This document shows positions 45,164 to 53,775 of a stretch of DNA of 64,000 nucleotides, one piece after another. Position 1 is the first letter of the stretch; each line of letters opens with the position of its first letter. A program made the translations under genes and the position numbers. The DNA comes from Paenibacillus sp. JJ-223 (GTDB lineage: Bacteria > Bacillota > Bacilli > Paenibacillales > Paenibacillaceae). The notes under the pieces were generated by a model. The model saw only the letters and a list, made by a program, of their open reading frames with translations, was not told the DNA's origin and ran no database searches. Location of the stretch: positions 372,001 through 436,000 of the forward strand of contig NZ_CAKMMP010000002.1 of assembly GCF_927798175.1 (NCBI RefSeq), read 5' to 3'.

Positions 45164-45797
45164 CATGGTCGCCGATCGCCAAGAACATGTCATTTCATAG
45201 GATAAAGAGTCAAAATTCACGCTAATTTCAATTTTTGCGACAAAAATTTCAAAATAGTGGTTAACTTCCCTGTTTTAAAGTGGTACTATAGGGGTATGAG
45301 GAAGAAATTGGGCACTATGACACATGTCTTTTTATCAACTTCGTTCATTTGAACTAACCAGGTTGGCCCTCTTTTTCATACTGAACGCTGTGAAAAGCGC
45401 GCATATCGGTCGTTCAGTGATAGTTTTTCAGATTTCCCATCCATTCGACAACAATTGGAAGACCCATTAGAACGAATGTAGTAGTACCATAGATTTACCA
45501 TAGCAATGCCACATTCCCTTAGCAAGCAAGATTTAAGTTTCAATATAGCCATCCATGTAGCACGAATCAGAGGGACAGATAGCTATCGAATCCAGATCAT
45601 GTAGCCTGATAACGAGAAGTGGGAATTTATAGCGTTAGAATTCTAGAAATAAGGAAGCAGTCGTCATCAGCCCGGCAGAAGCCAGGGCTTTTTGTCGTGC
45701 CTGTATAACCTGGACCACTCCGGCACAGAATCGGAGGTATCGTGGTTCTTTCTGGCGGGTTTATAATATGGCAAGATACCATTAAGGGAGTGATGGG
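45164..45797. other. 634-base intergenic stretch
   Basis: No open frame with a credible ribosome site is visible. It contains a sigma-A-like promoter at 45261-45289 and an inverted repeat (ACTGAACG at 45380-45387, CGTTCAGT at 45411-45418) followed by GATAGTTTTT. Near the MocR start there is a TATAAT (45762-45767) flanked by GGTATC (45736-45741) and GATACC (45775-45780), possibly the MocR control region. Short low-GC pieces with stops in all frames suggest decayed sequence. Confidence 0.5.
45261..45289 (+). promoter_or_regulatory. Orphan sigma-A-like promoter
   Basis: TTAACT (45261-45266), a 17-bp spacer and TACTAT (45284-45289). The predicted transcript would run about 130 bases to the hairpin at 45380-45418 and has no clear coding sequence. 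Confidence 0.35.
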
Positions 45798-47252
45798 ATG
45801 TATTCCGATCTGCAGTTGACGGATGACCGCCCTGTATATATACAAGTCAAGGATTACATGAAACGGTTGATGCTCAAAGGCGGCCTGCAGGCGAAGCAAA
45901 AGCTTCCCTCCACCCGTGAACTAAGCACCCTCATGAAAGTGAGCCGCAGCACCGTCCTGCTCGCCTATGCCGAGTTGGAGGAAGAAGGGCTGATCTATGC
46001 GGTCAAAGGAAAGGGCAACTACGTCAGTCCTTCCATCGGGACCCCGGAAACGGAGACGCCGCCCTGGGAACCGGACTGGTCTGACCGTGTCAGCGACTAC
46101 GCCCTTCAAGCTGAACAGCTTGACCTGATGAAGCACGGATCCGGAGCGGAGCGAGGCGAGATTTCCTTTACCAGCATCGCCCCGGACGAGAAGCTATTCG
46201 ACCTGCATAACGTGAAACGGGCCTTTCTCGACCGCATGTCGCTGGAAGGGGAAGTTCTGCTTAATTACGGGTATGCCAAAGGCTACCGCCCCTTGATGCA
46301 ATATTTGCTCAGATACATGGAAAACAAAGGCGTCGATCTGGAAGGCAAAGATATTTTGATCACCAACGGGTTCACCGAGGGTTTTGACCTTGTGCTGAGC
46401 GCTTTGCGCAAACGAAGCGGCCGGGCATTATGCGAAAATCCGACGCACCATACGGCCATTAAAAATCTCAGGCTCCATCAGTTTGAGCTCACAGGCGTCG
46501 ATATGGAATCCGATGGGCTGAATTTAAAGCAATTGGAAAACAAGCTGGCTTCGGATACGTACGATCTGGCTTATCTCGTCCCGTCCTATCACAATCCGAC
46601 CGGCATCGTGACCTCACCGGCCAAGCGGGCCGAGATTATCCGGCTTATGAACCAGTACAAGGTGCCGGTCATCGAAGACGGGTTCAACGAAGAACTGCGC
46701 TATTCCGGATCGCACGTTTCCCCGCTGATTACAAGTGTTGGCAAGGGCTCTGGACTGATCTACCTGGGCAGCTTCTCGAAGGTGCTGTTTCCGGGGCTGC
46801 GAGTAGGCTGGATAATCGCTGATCAAGCATTAATCGACTTTTTGGAAAGCATGAAGCGTGCGCGAAGCATCCATACCTCGACGCTGGATCAATCATTGCT
46901 TTATCAATATTTAAGCAATGGCCATTTCGAGAAATACCTGAAACGGGCACGCACCGAATACAAACGCAAATACGAGCTGGTCGTGCGCTGTCTTAAGCAG
47001 CATCTGCCCATGTGCAGAATATCCGGGGAAGGCGGACTTCACTTGTTCGTTCAGTTCCCTGAGGCGTTCAGCACGCGAGAGCTGCTGGAAGCATGCAAGG
47101 CAAAAGGGGTTACCTTTATGCCGGGCGATACTTTTTACTTGGAGGAAGGCCAGGGACAGAACACCATGCGTCTCGGCTTCTCCAGGGTGAGCGACGAAAA
47201 CATACGCAAAGGCATTCGCATTATCGGTGAAATAGCGGCCAAATGGCGCTGA
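45798..47252 (+). CDS. MocR/GntR family regulator with aminotransferase domain
   Basis: 484 residues: a GntR winged helix at about 1-75 (RPVYIQVKDYMKRLMLKGGLQAKQKLPSTRELSTLMKVSRSTVLLAYAELEEEGLI), a linker, then a fold-type I aminotransferase domain. Motifs there are GYAKGYRPLMQYL, ITNGFTEGFDLVL, PSYHNPTG, EDGFNEEL, and the PLP lysine in GSFSKVLFPGLRVGW. The ATG at 45798 follows AAGGGAGTGATGGG. The gene is followed 50 bp later by D-Ala-D-Ala ligase, reminiscent of DdlR of Brevibacillus, a MocR activator of ddl; a role sensing PLP with D-alanine is plausible but inferred. Confidence 0.93.
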   Translation: MYSDLQLTDDRPVYIQVKDYMKRLMLKGGLQAKQKLPSTRELSTLMKVSRSTVLLAYAELEEEGLIYAVKGKGNYVSPSIGTPETETPPWEPDWSDRVSDYALQAEQLDLMKHGSGAERGEISFTSIAPDEKLFDLHNVKRAFLDRMSLEGEVLLNYGYAKGYRPLMQYLLRYMENKGVDLEGKDILITNGFTEGFDLVLSALRKRSGRALCENPTHHTAIKNLRLHQFELTGVDMESDGLNLKQLENKLASDTYDLAYLVPSYHNPTGIVTSPAKRAEIIRLMNQYKVPVIEDGFNEELRYSGSHVSPLITSVGKGSGLIYLGSFSKVLFPGLRVGWIIADQALIDFLESMKRARSIHTSTLDQSLLYQYLSNGHFEKYLKRARTEYKRKYELVVRCLKQHLPMCRISGEGGLHLFVQFPEAFSTRELLEACKAKGVTFMPGDTFYLEEGQGQNTMRLGFSRVSDENIRKGIRIIGEIAAKWR

Positions 47253-47302
47253 TCCGACATGGGTGCAGAACGTGCACCCGAAATCATAAGGGAGGGCATT
47301 AC

Positions 47303-48223
47303 ATGAAAGTGGGCGTGATTATGGGCGGAACATCTTCGGAGCGGGATATTTCCCTGCTGACCGGAAAGGAGATGATTGCCCATCTCGACAGGCAAAAATA
47401 CGAGGTCGTCCCGGTGGAGATTAACAGCAAACGCGATCTCATTGACAAAGCAGCCGGTTTGGATGTGGCCTTGCTTGCTCTCCATGGAAAATACGGGGAG
47501 GACGGCACCGTACAAGGCACGCTCGAATCGCTCGGCGTACCCTATACGGGATGCGGCGTGCTCGCAAGCAGCCTGTGCATGGACAAAGACTTGTCCAAAC
47601 GTATTATCCAACATGCGGGCGTAACCACCGGAGCATGGCTGCAAGTGAGCAGCCTGGATGAACTGTCCGGGCCTTCGGTACAACAGCTGTCGTACCCGGT
47701 CGTCGTCAAACCCAATTCGGGCGGCTCCAGCATCGGCACGCAGATCGTGCGTGAAGAAGCAGGACTGCGCTCTGCGGTAGAAGCAGCTCTGGCTTGGGAC
47801 GAAACGGTGATGATCGAGCAATATATCGAGGGCGACGAGATCACCTGCTCCATTCTTGACGGCCGTATGCTTCCGGTCCTGTCCATTCGCACGAACGCAA
47901 CGTTCTTCGATTATGAAGCTAAATACAGCGACGGCGGGGCCGTCGAACAGGTTATCGAACTTCCGGCCGATCTGCATCAGCGCGTGGAAGCGGCGGCTCT
48001 CGCCTGTTACCGGGCCTTAAAATGCAGCGTCTATGCACGCGTCGATATGCTGATTAGGGACGGCATCCCTTATGTGCTTGAAGTGAATACCCTCCCTGGC
48101 CTTACCAGCAACAGTTTGCTTCCCAAAAGCGCGGCAGCGGCCGGTTTATCGTTTGCGGGTTTGCTAGATTCCATTATTGATTTATCGTTGAAACAACGGG
48201 CGAAGGAGGCTGCATTGGCATGA
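47303..48223 (+). CDS. ddl: D-alanine--D-alanine ligase
   Basis: 306 residues, ATP-grasp family, makes the D-Ala-D-Ala peptidoglycan precursor. Motifs are VGVIMGGTSSERDISLLTG, LHGKYGEDGTVQG, YTGCGVLASSLCMDK, PVVVKPNSGGSSIGT, EQYIEGDEITCSIL and the C-terminal LEVNTLPGLTSNSLLP with metal ligands. The ATG at 47303 follows AAGGGAGGGCATTAC; the frame is open to 47243 but overlaps mocR. Sits between the MocR regulator and a GNAT gene that overlaps its stop codon, so the three form an operon. Confidence 0.95.
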   Translation: MKVGVIMGGTSSERDISLLTGKEMIAHLDRQKYEVVPVEINSKRDLIDKAAGLDVALLALHGKYGEDGTVQGTLESLGVPYTGCGVLASSLCMDKDLSKRIIQHAGVTTGAWLQVSSLDELSGPSVQQLSYPVVVKPNSGGSSIGTQIVREEAGLRSAVEAALAWDETVMIEQYIEGDEITCSILDGRMLPVLSIRTNATFFDYEAKYSDGGAVEQVIELPADLHQRVEAAALACYRALKCSVYARVDMLIRDGIPYVLEVNTLPGLTSNSLLPKSAAAAGLSFAGLLDSIIDLSLKQRAKEAALA

Positions 48224-48678
48224 GTCTGGATGTCAGCATACGGCACAGTACGGAAAACGATATACAGGACATGGTTATTCTCATGGATCAACTTGGTTAT
48301 CCAACCACCTATGCCGAAATGAGCGAGCGTTACCGCCATCTTGCGTCAGACGCCAACTTTACGACACTGATCGCCGAAGTGCGGGGACGCGCCATTGGGC
48401 TGATCGGCCTGCAAACCTCATATATGTATGAAAAAAACGGGCGTCATTGCCGCATCATGGCACTGATCGTGCATGATCAGTTCAGAGGTTCGGGCATCGG
48501 CACCCGGTTGATTCAAGCCGCTGAGCAATGGGCAGCGGAGCAGGGCGTATTTTCCCTGTCCCTGAACAGCGCCAACCGCGAGGAGCGCCAGGCTGCCCAC
48601 CAGTTTTATCGCGCGATGGGATATACAGACGGCAGCACCGGCTTCAGCAAAACACTGCGAGTTCCGCAGCACGTTTAA
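48220..48678 (+). CDS. GNAT family N-acetyltransferase
   Basis: 152 residues. The N-terminal DVSIRHSTENDIQDMVILMDQLGYP leads to the acetyl-CoA core CRIMALIVHDQFRGSGIGTRLIQAAEQWAAEQG and AAHQFYRAMGYTDGSTGFSKTL. The start ATG overlaps the ddl stop (ATGA), and GAAGGAGGC lies upstream. Co-transcription with ddl suggests a linked cell-wall or amino-acid role, but the substrate is unknown. Confidence 0.9.
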   Translation: MSLDVSIRHSTENDIQDMVILMDQLGYPTTYAEMSERYRHLASDANFTTLIAEVRGRAIGLIGLQTSYMYEKNGRHCRIMALIVHDQFRGSGIGTRLIQAAEQWAAEQGVFSLSLNSANREERQAAHQFYRAMGYTDGSTGFSKTLRVPQHV

Positions 48679-48700
48679 CAAATGGATCTTATCCTATTGA

Positions 48701-48738
48701 AAAGCCCGCTCCCGGACATCATGCCGGAAACGGGCTTC
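48701..48738. terminator. Intrinsic terminator after the ddl operon
   Basis: AAGCCCG and CGGGCTT with an inner CCGG/CCGG stem, followed by CTTTTTTC on the plus strand. It also lies just beyond the convergent minus-strand gene. Confidence 0.8.
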
Positions 48739-48743
48739 TTTTT

Positions 48744-48947
48744 TCAATCGTTTTTTTCACCCGATTTGCATCTTTCATAAGCCGCCAGCAAATCCTCCAC
48801 AGCTACCCCGTCGATCTTCATGCCTTTCACGCTGCATCCGTCCAGCTGCACGCCGGACAAATCGCAATCCCGAAATACAGTACCGGCAAGGTCGCAGCGC
48901 TCCCACTGCATGGGCCTTCTCTCTGCGCCAAGATGCGTATCGCGAAA
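48744..48947 (-). pseudogene. Frameshifted 3' end of the GNAT-GNAT-pentapeptide gene
   Basis: This frame continues the pentapeptide-like pattern of the upstream gene: FRDTHLGAE, CDLAGTVFRDCDLSGVQLDGCS, then an acidic/basic end and a stop at 48744. Inserting one T into the TTT run at 48947-48945 joins it directly to ALDGIH of the main frame. It is therefore a displaced exon of the same gene, caused by a one-base deletion or a sequencing error, not an independent gene. Confidence 0.75.
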
Positions 48948-50197
48948 TGGATGCCATCCAGCGCACCCCATTCCACCACGCTTCCGCTTAAACGCAAATC
49001 TGCTAGCAGCATGTCGGTCATGTTCAAATTCGTAAACCGGCTGCCGCTCAAATTGCAATCCGTGACGCGCAGGCGGGACAGATTGCTGCTGCTGATTCTT
49101 CCCTCTTCCAAATGGGCCTGTATCCATTCGACGGAGCCTTCATCCAACATGGGTTTCGGAACAGACCGATGCAAACGTTTCTCATACCCATACTCATCCT
49201 TGGAGCTATATAACCGCTCATACCCCATCTTCTCGTAAAAGTGGTGATTGTTCGGTTGCCGCCCGGACGTCTCCAACCTCCATACCGCAACCTCGGGATA
49301 TGCGGCCTCAATAAGTCTCACGACCTGAGCCCCGACTCCCCGGCCCTGCCACGCGGGATCGATAAAGATTTTGTCGAGCCGCGCATAAGCACGCCCCAAC
49401 ACCTGTACGCTCACTCCCCCGATCAGGCAATCGCCCAGTTCGACCGTAAAGTAATCCCACTCGCGAATGACGTAACGATGCATGTGTACCGACGAATAGC
49501 CGGGCGGACACAGGTTGGGGTCCAGATCATCCGGCCCTTTGGACCATTCTTTCATTGCTTGGTCAAATGCACGGGTACAAGTCTCCGTCAGCATGGCGGC
49601 GTCTTCCATCTGGGCTCGGCGCAGACGTACCCGTGCTGGCGGTTGATCATTGCCTGTCTGGCCTGATTCCTTGCCGATCAGTTCAAAATAATCATAATCC
49701 GCTCCATCGGCCAGCCTTCGGCGTGAAACCAATCGAAAGCCCGCGTGCTCCAGCACCTTGCGGGAGGCCATGTTAAATGGTTTGACGATGCCTACGATTC
49801 GTTCCAAACTCGTATGCTCGAACAGATGTCGGCTGATGGCCCGAACCGCCTCGGTCATGTATCCCTTGCTCCGATGATCACGGGAAATCGCATACGCGAC
49901 TTCACGGTCGGAAGCGTCCAGCATGTCGTTGGGAAATACGCCGCACCAGCCGATCACGCGTTGATCCACATTGTGAATCACTGCCAGCATTACACGCACA
50001 TCTCCCGGATCGAATTGCTCGTAACTCCCAATCACAAACTGCAGGAAGCCTTTCAGTTGCTCGACAGTCATCTTCCACTCGGGCAAAACATTCGTAATCT
50101 CCGGTTGGGCAATCAGGCACAACAGCTCGGCTTGATCTTCCATGGTAAAAGGACGAAGAGAAATATGGCTGCTCTGGATAAACAAATGATGGTTCAT
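48827..50197 (-). CDS. Tandem GNAT acetyltransferase with pentapeptide-like tail (frameshifted)
   Basis: The open frame gives about 456 residues. A RimJ/RimL-type GNAT (about 1-165; ISLRPFTMEDQAELL, GWCGVFPND, RSKGYMTEAVRAISRHLFE, NMASRKVLEHAGF) is followed by a second GNAT (about 185-330; RLDKIFIDPAWQGRGVGAQVVRLIEAA). Then comes a pentapeptide-like region from about 350 (CNLSGSRFTNLNMTDMLLADLRL). After GIHF near 48945 the frame leaves the repeat pattern and ends in unrelated sequence at 48827; the natural continuation is in the next frame to 48744. The ATG at 50197 follows GAGGTGTTTGTAT. Confidence 0.8.
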   Translation of the reverse strand: MNHHLFIQSSHISLRPFTMEDQAELLCLIAQPEITNVLPEWKMTVEQLKGFLQFVIGSYEQFDPGDVRVMLAVIHNVDQRVIGWCGVFPNDMLDASDREVAYAISRDHRSKGYMTEAVRAISRHLFEHTSLERIVGIVKPFNMASRKVLEHAGFRLVSRRRLADGADYDYFELIGKESGQTGNDQPPARVRLRRAQMEDAAMLTETCTRAFDQAMKEWSKGPDDLDPNLCPPGYSSVHMHRYVIREWDYFTVELGDCLIGGVSVQVLGRAYARLDKIFIDPAWQGRGVGAQVVRLIEAAYPEVAVWRLETSGRQPNNHHFYEKMGYERLYSSKDEYGYEKRLHRSVPKPMLDEGSVEWIQAHLEEGRISSSNLSRLRVTDCNLSGSRFTNLNMTDMLLADLRLSGSVVEWGALDGIHFAIRILAQREGPCSGSAATLPVLYFGIAICPACSWTDAA

Positions 50198-50235
50198 ATA
50201 CAAACACCTCTGGGGATTATTTTGGTGATGACGCA

Positions 50236-50264
50236 AAAAAGGCACCTCCAATCGAGGTGCCCCC
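50236..50264 (-). terminator. Intrinsic terminator of the stalk-domain lipoprotein gene
   Basis: GGCACCTC (50242-50249) and GAGGTGCC (50255-50262) around CAATC, followed by TTTTTTG on the minus strand. It insulates the downstream acetyltransferase gene. Confidence 0.8.
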
Positions 50265-50438
50265 TTCGTTTCATCGTTTCAGAAACGCCGAGGTTCCTCG
50301 TAACGGGTAAAAAAGGACACACGTATCCCGTAGACCAATCCACGGAATTTTTTAAATGTGCACTTCATCGCCATTACAAGAAATCCGGCATATTCCGAAA
50401 TCCCCTTTCATGAACATCATTTCAAATGAAATCAAATC

Positions 50439-51965
50439 TTACTTGCGTTCGATCCAAAGCCAACCTGCATCGTCCTCCGTCACTGTTGCGCCAAGCGATT
50501 CGGCTGCAAACTGGAGCGGTACATAGGTTTTACCATCTCTGCCTACAAAGGCAGATCCCGTCATTCTCACTTCTTTCCCCGCTACGGTTGCTTGATCCGA
50601 ATTCAGAGTCAAGATAACCTCATTCCCGGTAATGTCGTCGATGACGACGATTCGATCCGATCCTTTGGTCCACTTCACTTCGGCATCCAACTGCTCGGAC
50701 AGGTAACGAACGGGAACAAACGTGACTCCGTCAACGTCGACTGCACCCGAATATTCGTCATCCGTTTGGAGCATAACCGTTTTGCTTGTAATGCCTGCTT
50801 CGTTTTTGAGCAAGTCATAGATGACGGAATCCGATTCGAAGTTGCGCAGGAATTGACCTGGCGTAATACCCGAATCTTCCACATCGATTACGCCGTTCGT
50901 TGTATCGACCGCATTGACCGCAACCGTGCCGCCAATGTTCCACATCTCGCTCACGCTCGACAATGTCGCGGATTTAATGGGGAGGAACTCGGAAGCCGGC
51001 AGCGCCACTTTCAAGTCAAGGCTTTGCTTGCGGATGTTCTGCGCACTGTCCAGATAGAGGTCCAGCTTCAGTACGGTGTCTTTGCCAAGCACCGTCTTCA
51101 GTTCAGGCGTGTCTGCGAGAAGCTGCTTCAGCCCCTCATCGTAACTTGCGAGCAATTCATCCAAGCCTGCTTTTACCATGCCGTACATTGCCGTTACTGC
51201 CGCATCGCGGGATTCGGGCACGATCGCGGCAAAAGCGTCATCTTCGGCGCCCTCCACCGTATTCACGGCTTTAATCACCGGATAGAATACGTCATACAGG
51301 TCGCCAATCAGACTTTTGAGTCCTTCTTCATCCTTCGCCACACTGGTGAGGAACGGCTTAACCAGCGCCAGCAGTTCTTCGCCGTTAATCTCCACATGCA
51401 GTTTGGAAAGGCTGAGCGATTCCCCGTGAACCGTTTCCTGTACAGAATTCACGGAAATGTTTGTTGGATTGGACAGATGTTTCAGCATAAATGCCAGCAT
51501 TTTCGGAGAGAGCTCCTCGATTTGCTTCTCGAACGCGGCCGTATCCAAACCGAGCAGGGCATCATTGCCTGCAAGCGATATGTAGAGCGGCTTTTTCGCG
51601 CCATCTACATCAAACACGATGGCCGACTCGTCCATCGACAGATGGAAAGGCAGCTTTTTGTCCTGAATGCTCAGCGCGCCCTCAATGGAGGCCGTCTTGG
51701 AATCTTTCAATTTGGCATCCGTAATATTCAGGGATAACGAATTAATCAGTTCTATCATCTCAAGGTCATCGTCCGAATCGATCCATTCGGATGCCGGTTC
51801 GAGCTTTATGTTCAGCGTTTGATTGGATTCAGCGGATTTCACTGTTGCATTGTTCTCAATGGCTTTACCAACGTCAACCCCACCTACGGCTTGGCACCCC
51901 GTAAGCGTAACCATAATCAAAATGAGCGGTATGGCGATCCATTGCGCAAATTTGCGGTTAATAAT
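50439..51965 (-). CDS. Stalk-domain lipoprotein (copper amine oxidase N-terminal-like repeat), apparent ATT start
   Basis: 508 residues. A lipoprotein signal (INRKFAQWIAIPLILIMVTLTGC) is followed by a large helical domain with no recognised family. Two C-terminal stalk repeats are about 405-508 (VDVDGVTFVPVRYLSEQLDAEV and GRDGKTYVPLQFAAESLGATV), common in Paenibacillus surface proteins. There is no ATG, GTG or TTG in frame between the ribosome site AAAGGAGGAGAT and the signal peptide. Correctly spaced codons are ATT at 51965 and 51962. Upstream in-frame ATGs lie before the inferred transcription start. Likely surface-exposed; function unknown. Confidence 0.8.
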   Translation of the reverse strand: MINRKFAQWIAIPLILIMVTLTGCQAVGGVDVGKAIENNATVKSAESNQTLNIKLEPASEWIDSDDDLEMIELINSLSLNITDAKLKDSKTASIEGALSIQDKKLPFHLSMDESAIVFDVDGAKKPLYISLAGNDALLGLDTAAFEKQIEELSPKMLAFMLKHLSNPTNISVNSVQETVHGESLSLSKLHVEINGEELLALVKPFLTSVAKDEEGLKSLIGDLYDVFYPVIKAVNTVEGAEDDAFAAIVPESRDAAVTAMYGMVKAGLDELLASYDEGLKQLLADTPELKTVLGKDTVLKLDLYLDSAQNIRKQSLDLKVALPASEFLPIKSATLSSVSEMWNIGGTVAVNAVDTTNGVIDVEDSGITPGQFLRNFESDSVIYDLLKNEAGITSKTVMLQTDDEYSGAVDVDGVTFVPVRYLSEQLDAEVKWTKGSDRIVVIDDITGNEVILTLNSDQATVAGKEVRMTGSAFVGRDGKTYVPLQFAAESLGATVTEDDAGWLWIERK

Positions 51966-52007
51966 ACGATCTCCTCCTTTTTCATGGGCGAAATGTCGTT
52001 CATTTCT

Positions 52008-52036
52008 ATTATGGAGGCAGAGGTAATTGTTGTAAA
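52008..52036 (-). promoter_or_regulatory. Promoter of the stalk-domain lipoprotein gene
   Basis: TTTACA (52036-52031) and CATAAT (52013-52008) with a 17-bp spacer on the minus strand. The start near 52001 leaves a leader of about 36 bases before the ATT at 51965. Confidence 0.6.
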
Positions 52037-52303
52037 TGATATTGATGCAAAAATTCCAAAAAAAGTTAAACATCCGGCGATCATGTGAACGAATCGGGAT
52101 AATACGCAATGGATCAGATCCATTCATCAGGGATCTCCCATTTAACACAGACGTCAAAGTACTGCATGTGTCGGAAGATACCGCATCCATTGCAGCTCAT
52201 TGACGGCAGGACGTTCATCCGCCTCGGGATAGAGGGTGGACCACAATGTGGTTTGTTCGACCACAAGTCCCGCTTCGTTCATTCCGCCCTTCATAAAGGC
52301 GCA

Positions 52304-52332
52304 TTGACTTATGGAAACATCTGTATGAGAAT
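52304..52332 (+). promoter_or_regulatory. Candidate promoter of the TerD-vWA gene
   Basis: TTGACT (52304-52309), 17 bp, GAGAAT (52327-52332), ending about 47 bases before the start codon. The rest of 52037-52303 shows no gene. Confidence 0.4.
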
Positions 52333-52379
52333 CTAAATAGTCCAACCTTTTCAACCTAGCCTATAAAAGGAGAATGCAT

Positions 52380-53651
52380 ATGATGTCATCCCCCAACATT
52401 CCATTAAGCACCGGGCAGAACACAGCCATTCCGTCAGCCGCCCAACTGCAAGTAACGATCCAATGCGATTCGGGGCCATCAACGCTCGATGTCAGTTGTT
52501 TCATGGTCAACGAGCGGGGCCATGTTCCTTCCGACGACTACTTTGTATTTTACAACCAGACCTCGGACCCTCATCGCAGCGTAGAGCTGCAACAGATGGA
52601 GGCGCGCAAAACTACTTTTGCAATCGACACTGACAGACTTCGCCAGGCCCCCGTCGAAAAGTGCGTTTTCACCGCTACCCTGGATGAAGGCGGCACTTTC
52701 GCTCAGGTCCGCAACTGCCGGGCCATTGTACAAGCAGGGCAACAGCAAATTACATATGAGATTACCCAGGCAACCGCCGAAACGGCATTGATTTTCATCG
52801 AAGTGTACAAACATAACGGCGAATTCAAGGTACGCGCCATTGGACGCGGCTTCTTCGGGGGGCTTAAACCACTCGCTGAATCGTTCGGCGTAGAAGTGGA
52901 AGGCAACCCTGGACCTGAGGTGGCTGCTGCCACAGAGACTCCTGTACCGCCTGTTGCCGAACCTGAGCCAGCCCCGTTAAACCTGACCAAAATCGATTTG
53001 CTTAAACGAAAAGTGAATTTGTCCCTGCAGAAGAAGCAGTCCGAACCGATCCGGGCACGCGTAGCGGTTGTATTCGACGCCTCCGGCTCCATGTACCACC
53101 TGTATCGCAACGGAACCGTGCAAGAAGCGTTCGAACGCATTCTGGCCATTGCTGCAGCCTTTGACGATAACGGCGAACTGGATGTTTGGTTTTTTGCCAA
53201 AGACTTCTTGCGTGCACCGAGCGTAACCGCGCAGGATTATGAAAACTACATCAATCGCGCATATACTTTGGGAAGCAAGGGCGGAACCAACAATGAGCCT
53301 CCTGTAATGGAAGACGTCATCCGCAAATATACGGTGGAGGAACCCAATGTGCAGATTCCAACGTATATTATCTTTTTCAGCGATGGCGGCGTAGGCAACA
53401 AAGGAAAAATCACACGGTTGATCACCGAAAGCTCTACCAAAAATCTGTTCTGGCAATTCGTTGGCCTGGGACGAGCCAATTACGGCATTCTTCAGAAGCT
53501 GGACGACATGCCTGGCCGATTCATCGATAATGCCAACTTTTTTGAGTTGGACGATATTTCACGGATCAGCGATGAAGAATTGTATGACCGCCTGCTGGGC
53601 GAATTCCCTGCCTGGATTAAGGAAGCTCGTTCCAAAGGCATTCTGGCTTAA
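52380..53651 (+). CDS. TerD domain plus von Willebrand A protein (TerF-like)
   Basis: 423 residues. The N-terminal TerD-like beta-sandwich is about 20-165 (SGPSTLDVSCFMVNERG, DDYFVFYNQ, QQITYEITQATAETALIFIEVYKHNGEFKVRAIGRGF). A Pro/Glu/Ala linker follows, then a vWA domain at about 215-420 with a full MIDAS: DASGSM, the Thr in GSKGGTNNEP and FFSDGGVGNKG. This is the TerF arrangement from tellurite/stress (ter) systems. AAAAGGAG spaces best with ATG 52380. It stands alone; other ter genes are not nearby. Confidence 0.88.
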   Translation: MMSSPNIPLSTGQNTAIPSAAQLQVTIQCDSGPSTLDVSCFMVNERGHVPSDDYFVFYNQTSDPHRSVELQQMEARKTTFAIDTDRLRQAPVEKCVFTATLDEGGTFAQVRNCRAIVQAGQQQITYEITQATAETALIFIEVYKHNGEFKVRAIGRGFFGGLKPLAESFGVEVEGNPGPEVAAATETPVPPVAEPEPAPLNLTKIDLLKRKVNLSLQKKQSEPIRARVAVVFDASGSMYHLYRNGTVQEAFERILAIAAAFDDNGELDVWFFAKDFLRAPSVTAQDYENYINRAYTLGSKGGTNNEPPVMEDVIRKYTVEEPNVQIPTYIIFFSDGGVGNKGKITRLITESSTKNLFWQFVGLGRANYGILQKLDDMPGRFIDNANFFELDDISRISDEELYDRLLGEFPAWIKEARSKGILA

Positions 53652-53724
53652 AGATGGAGCCTTGCAATCATAGGTACATCCCCTAAGTCCTTTTCAAATT
53701 CGATATCACCAAAAATAACTGCAA

Positions 53725-53765
53725 AAAAGACGCTAACCATGGAGTAACCACGGTTAGCGTCTTTT
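53725..53765. terminator. Bidirectional intrinsic terminator
   Basis: AAAAGACGCTAACC (53725-53738) and its perfect complement (53752-53765) with a 13-base loop lie between convergent genes; A- and T-runs flank both sides. Confidence 0.88.
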
Positions 53766-53775
53766 GGCGTTTAAG

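Noticed and set aside
45600-45797. Remnant of an insertion sequence or transposase
   Set aside because: No terminal inverted repeats, target duplications or DDE-type coding fragments could be found.
50592-51737. A 381-codon plus-strand frame opposite the stalk-domain lipoprotein
   Set aside because: It is antisense to a protein with a clear lipobox and stalk repeats, and has no start signals of its own.
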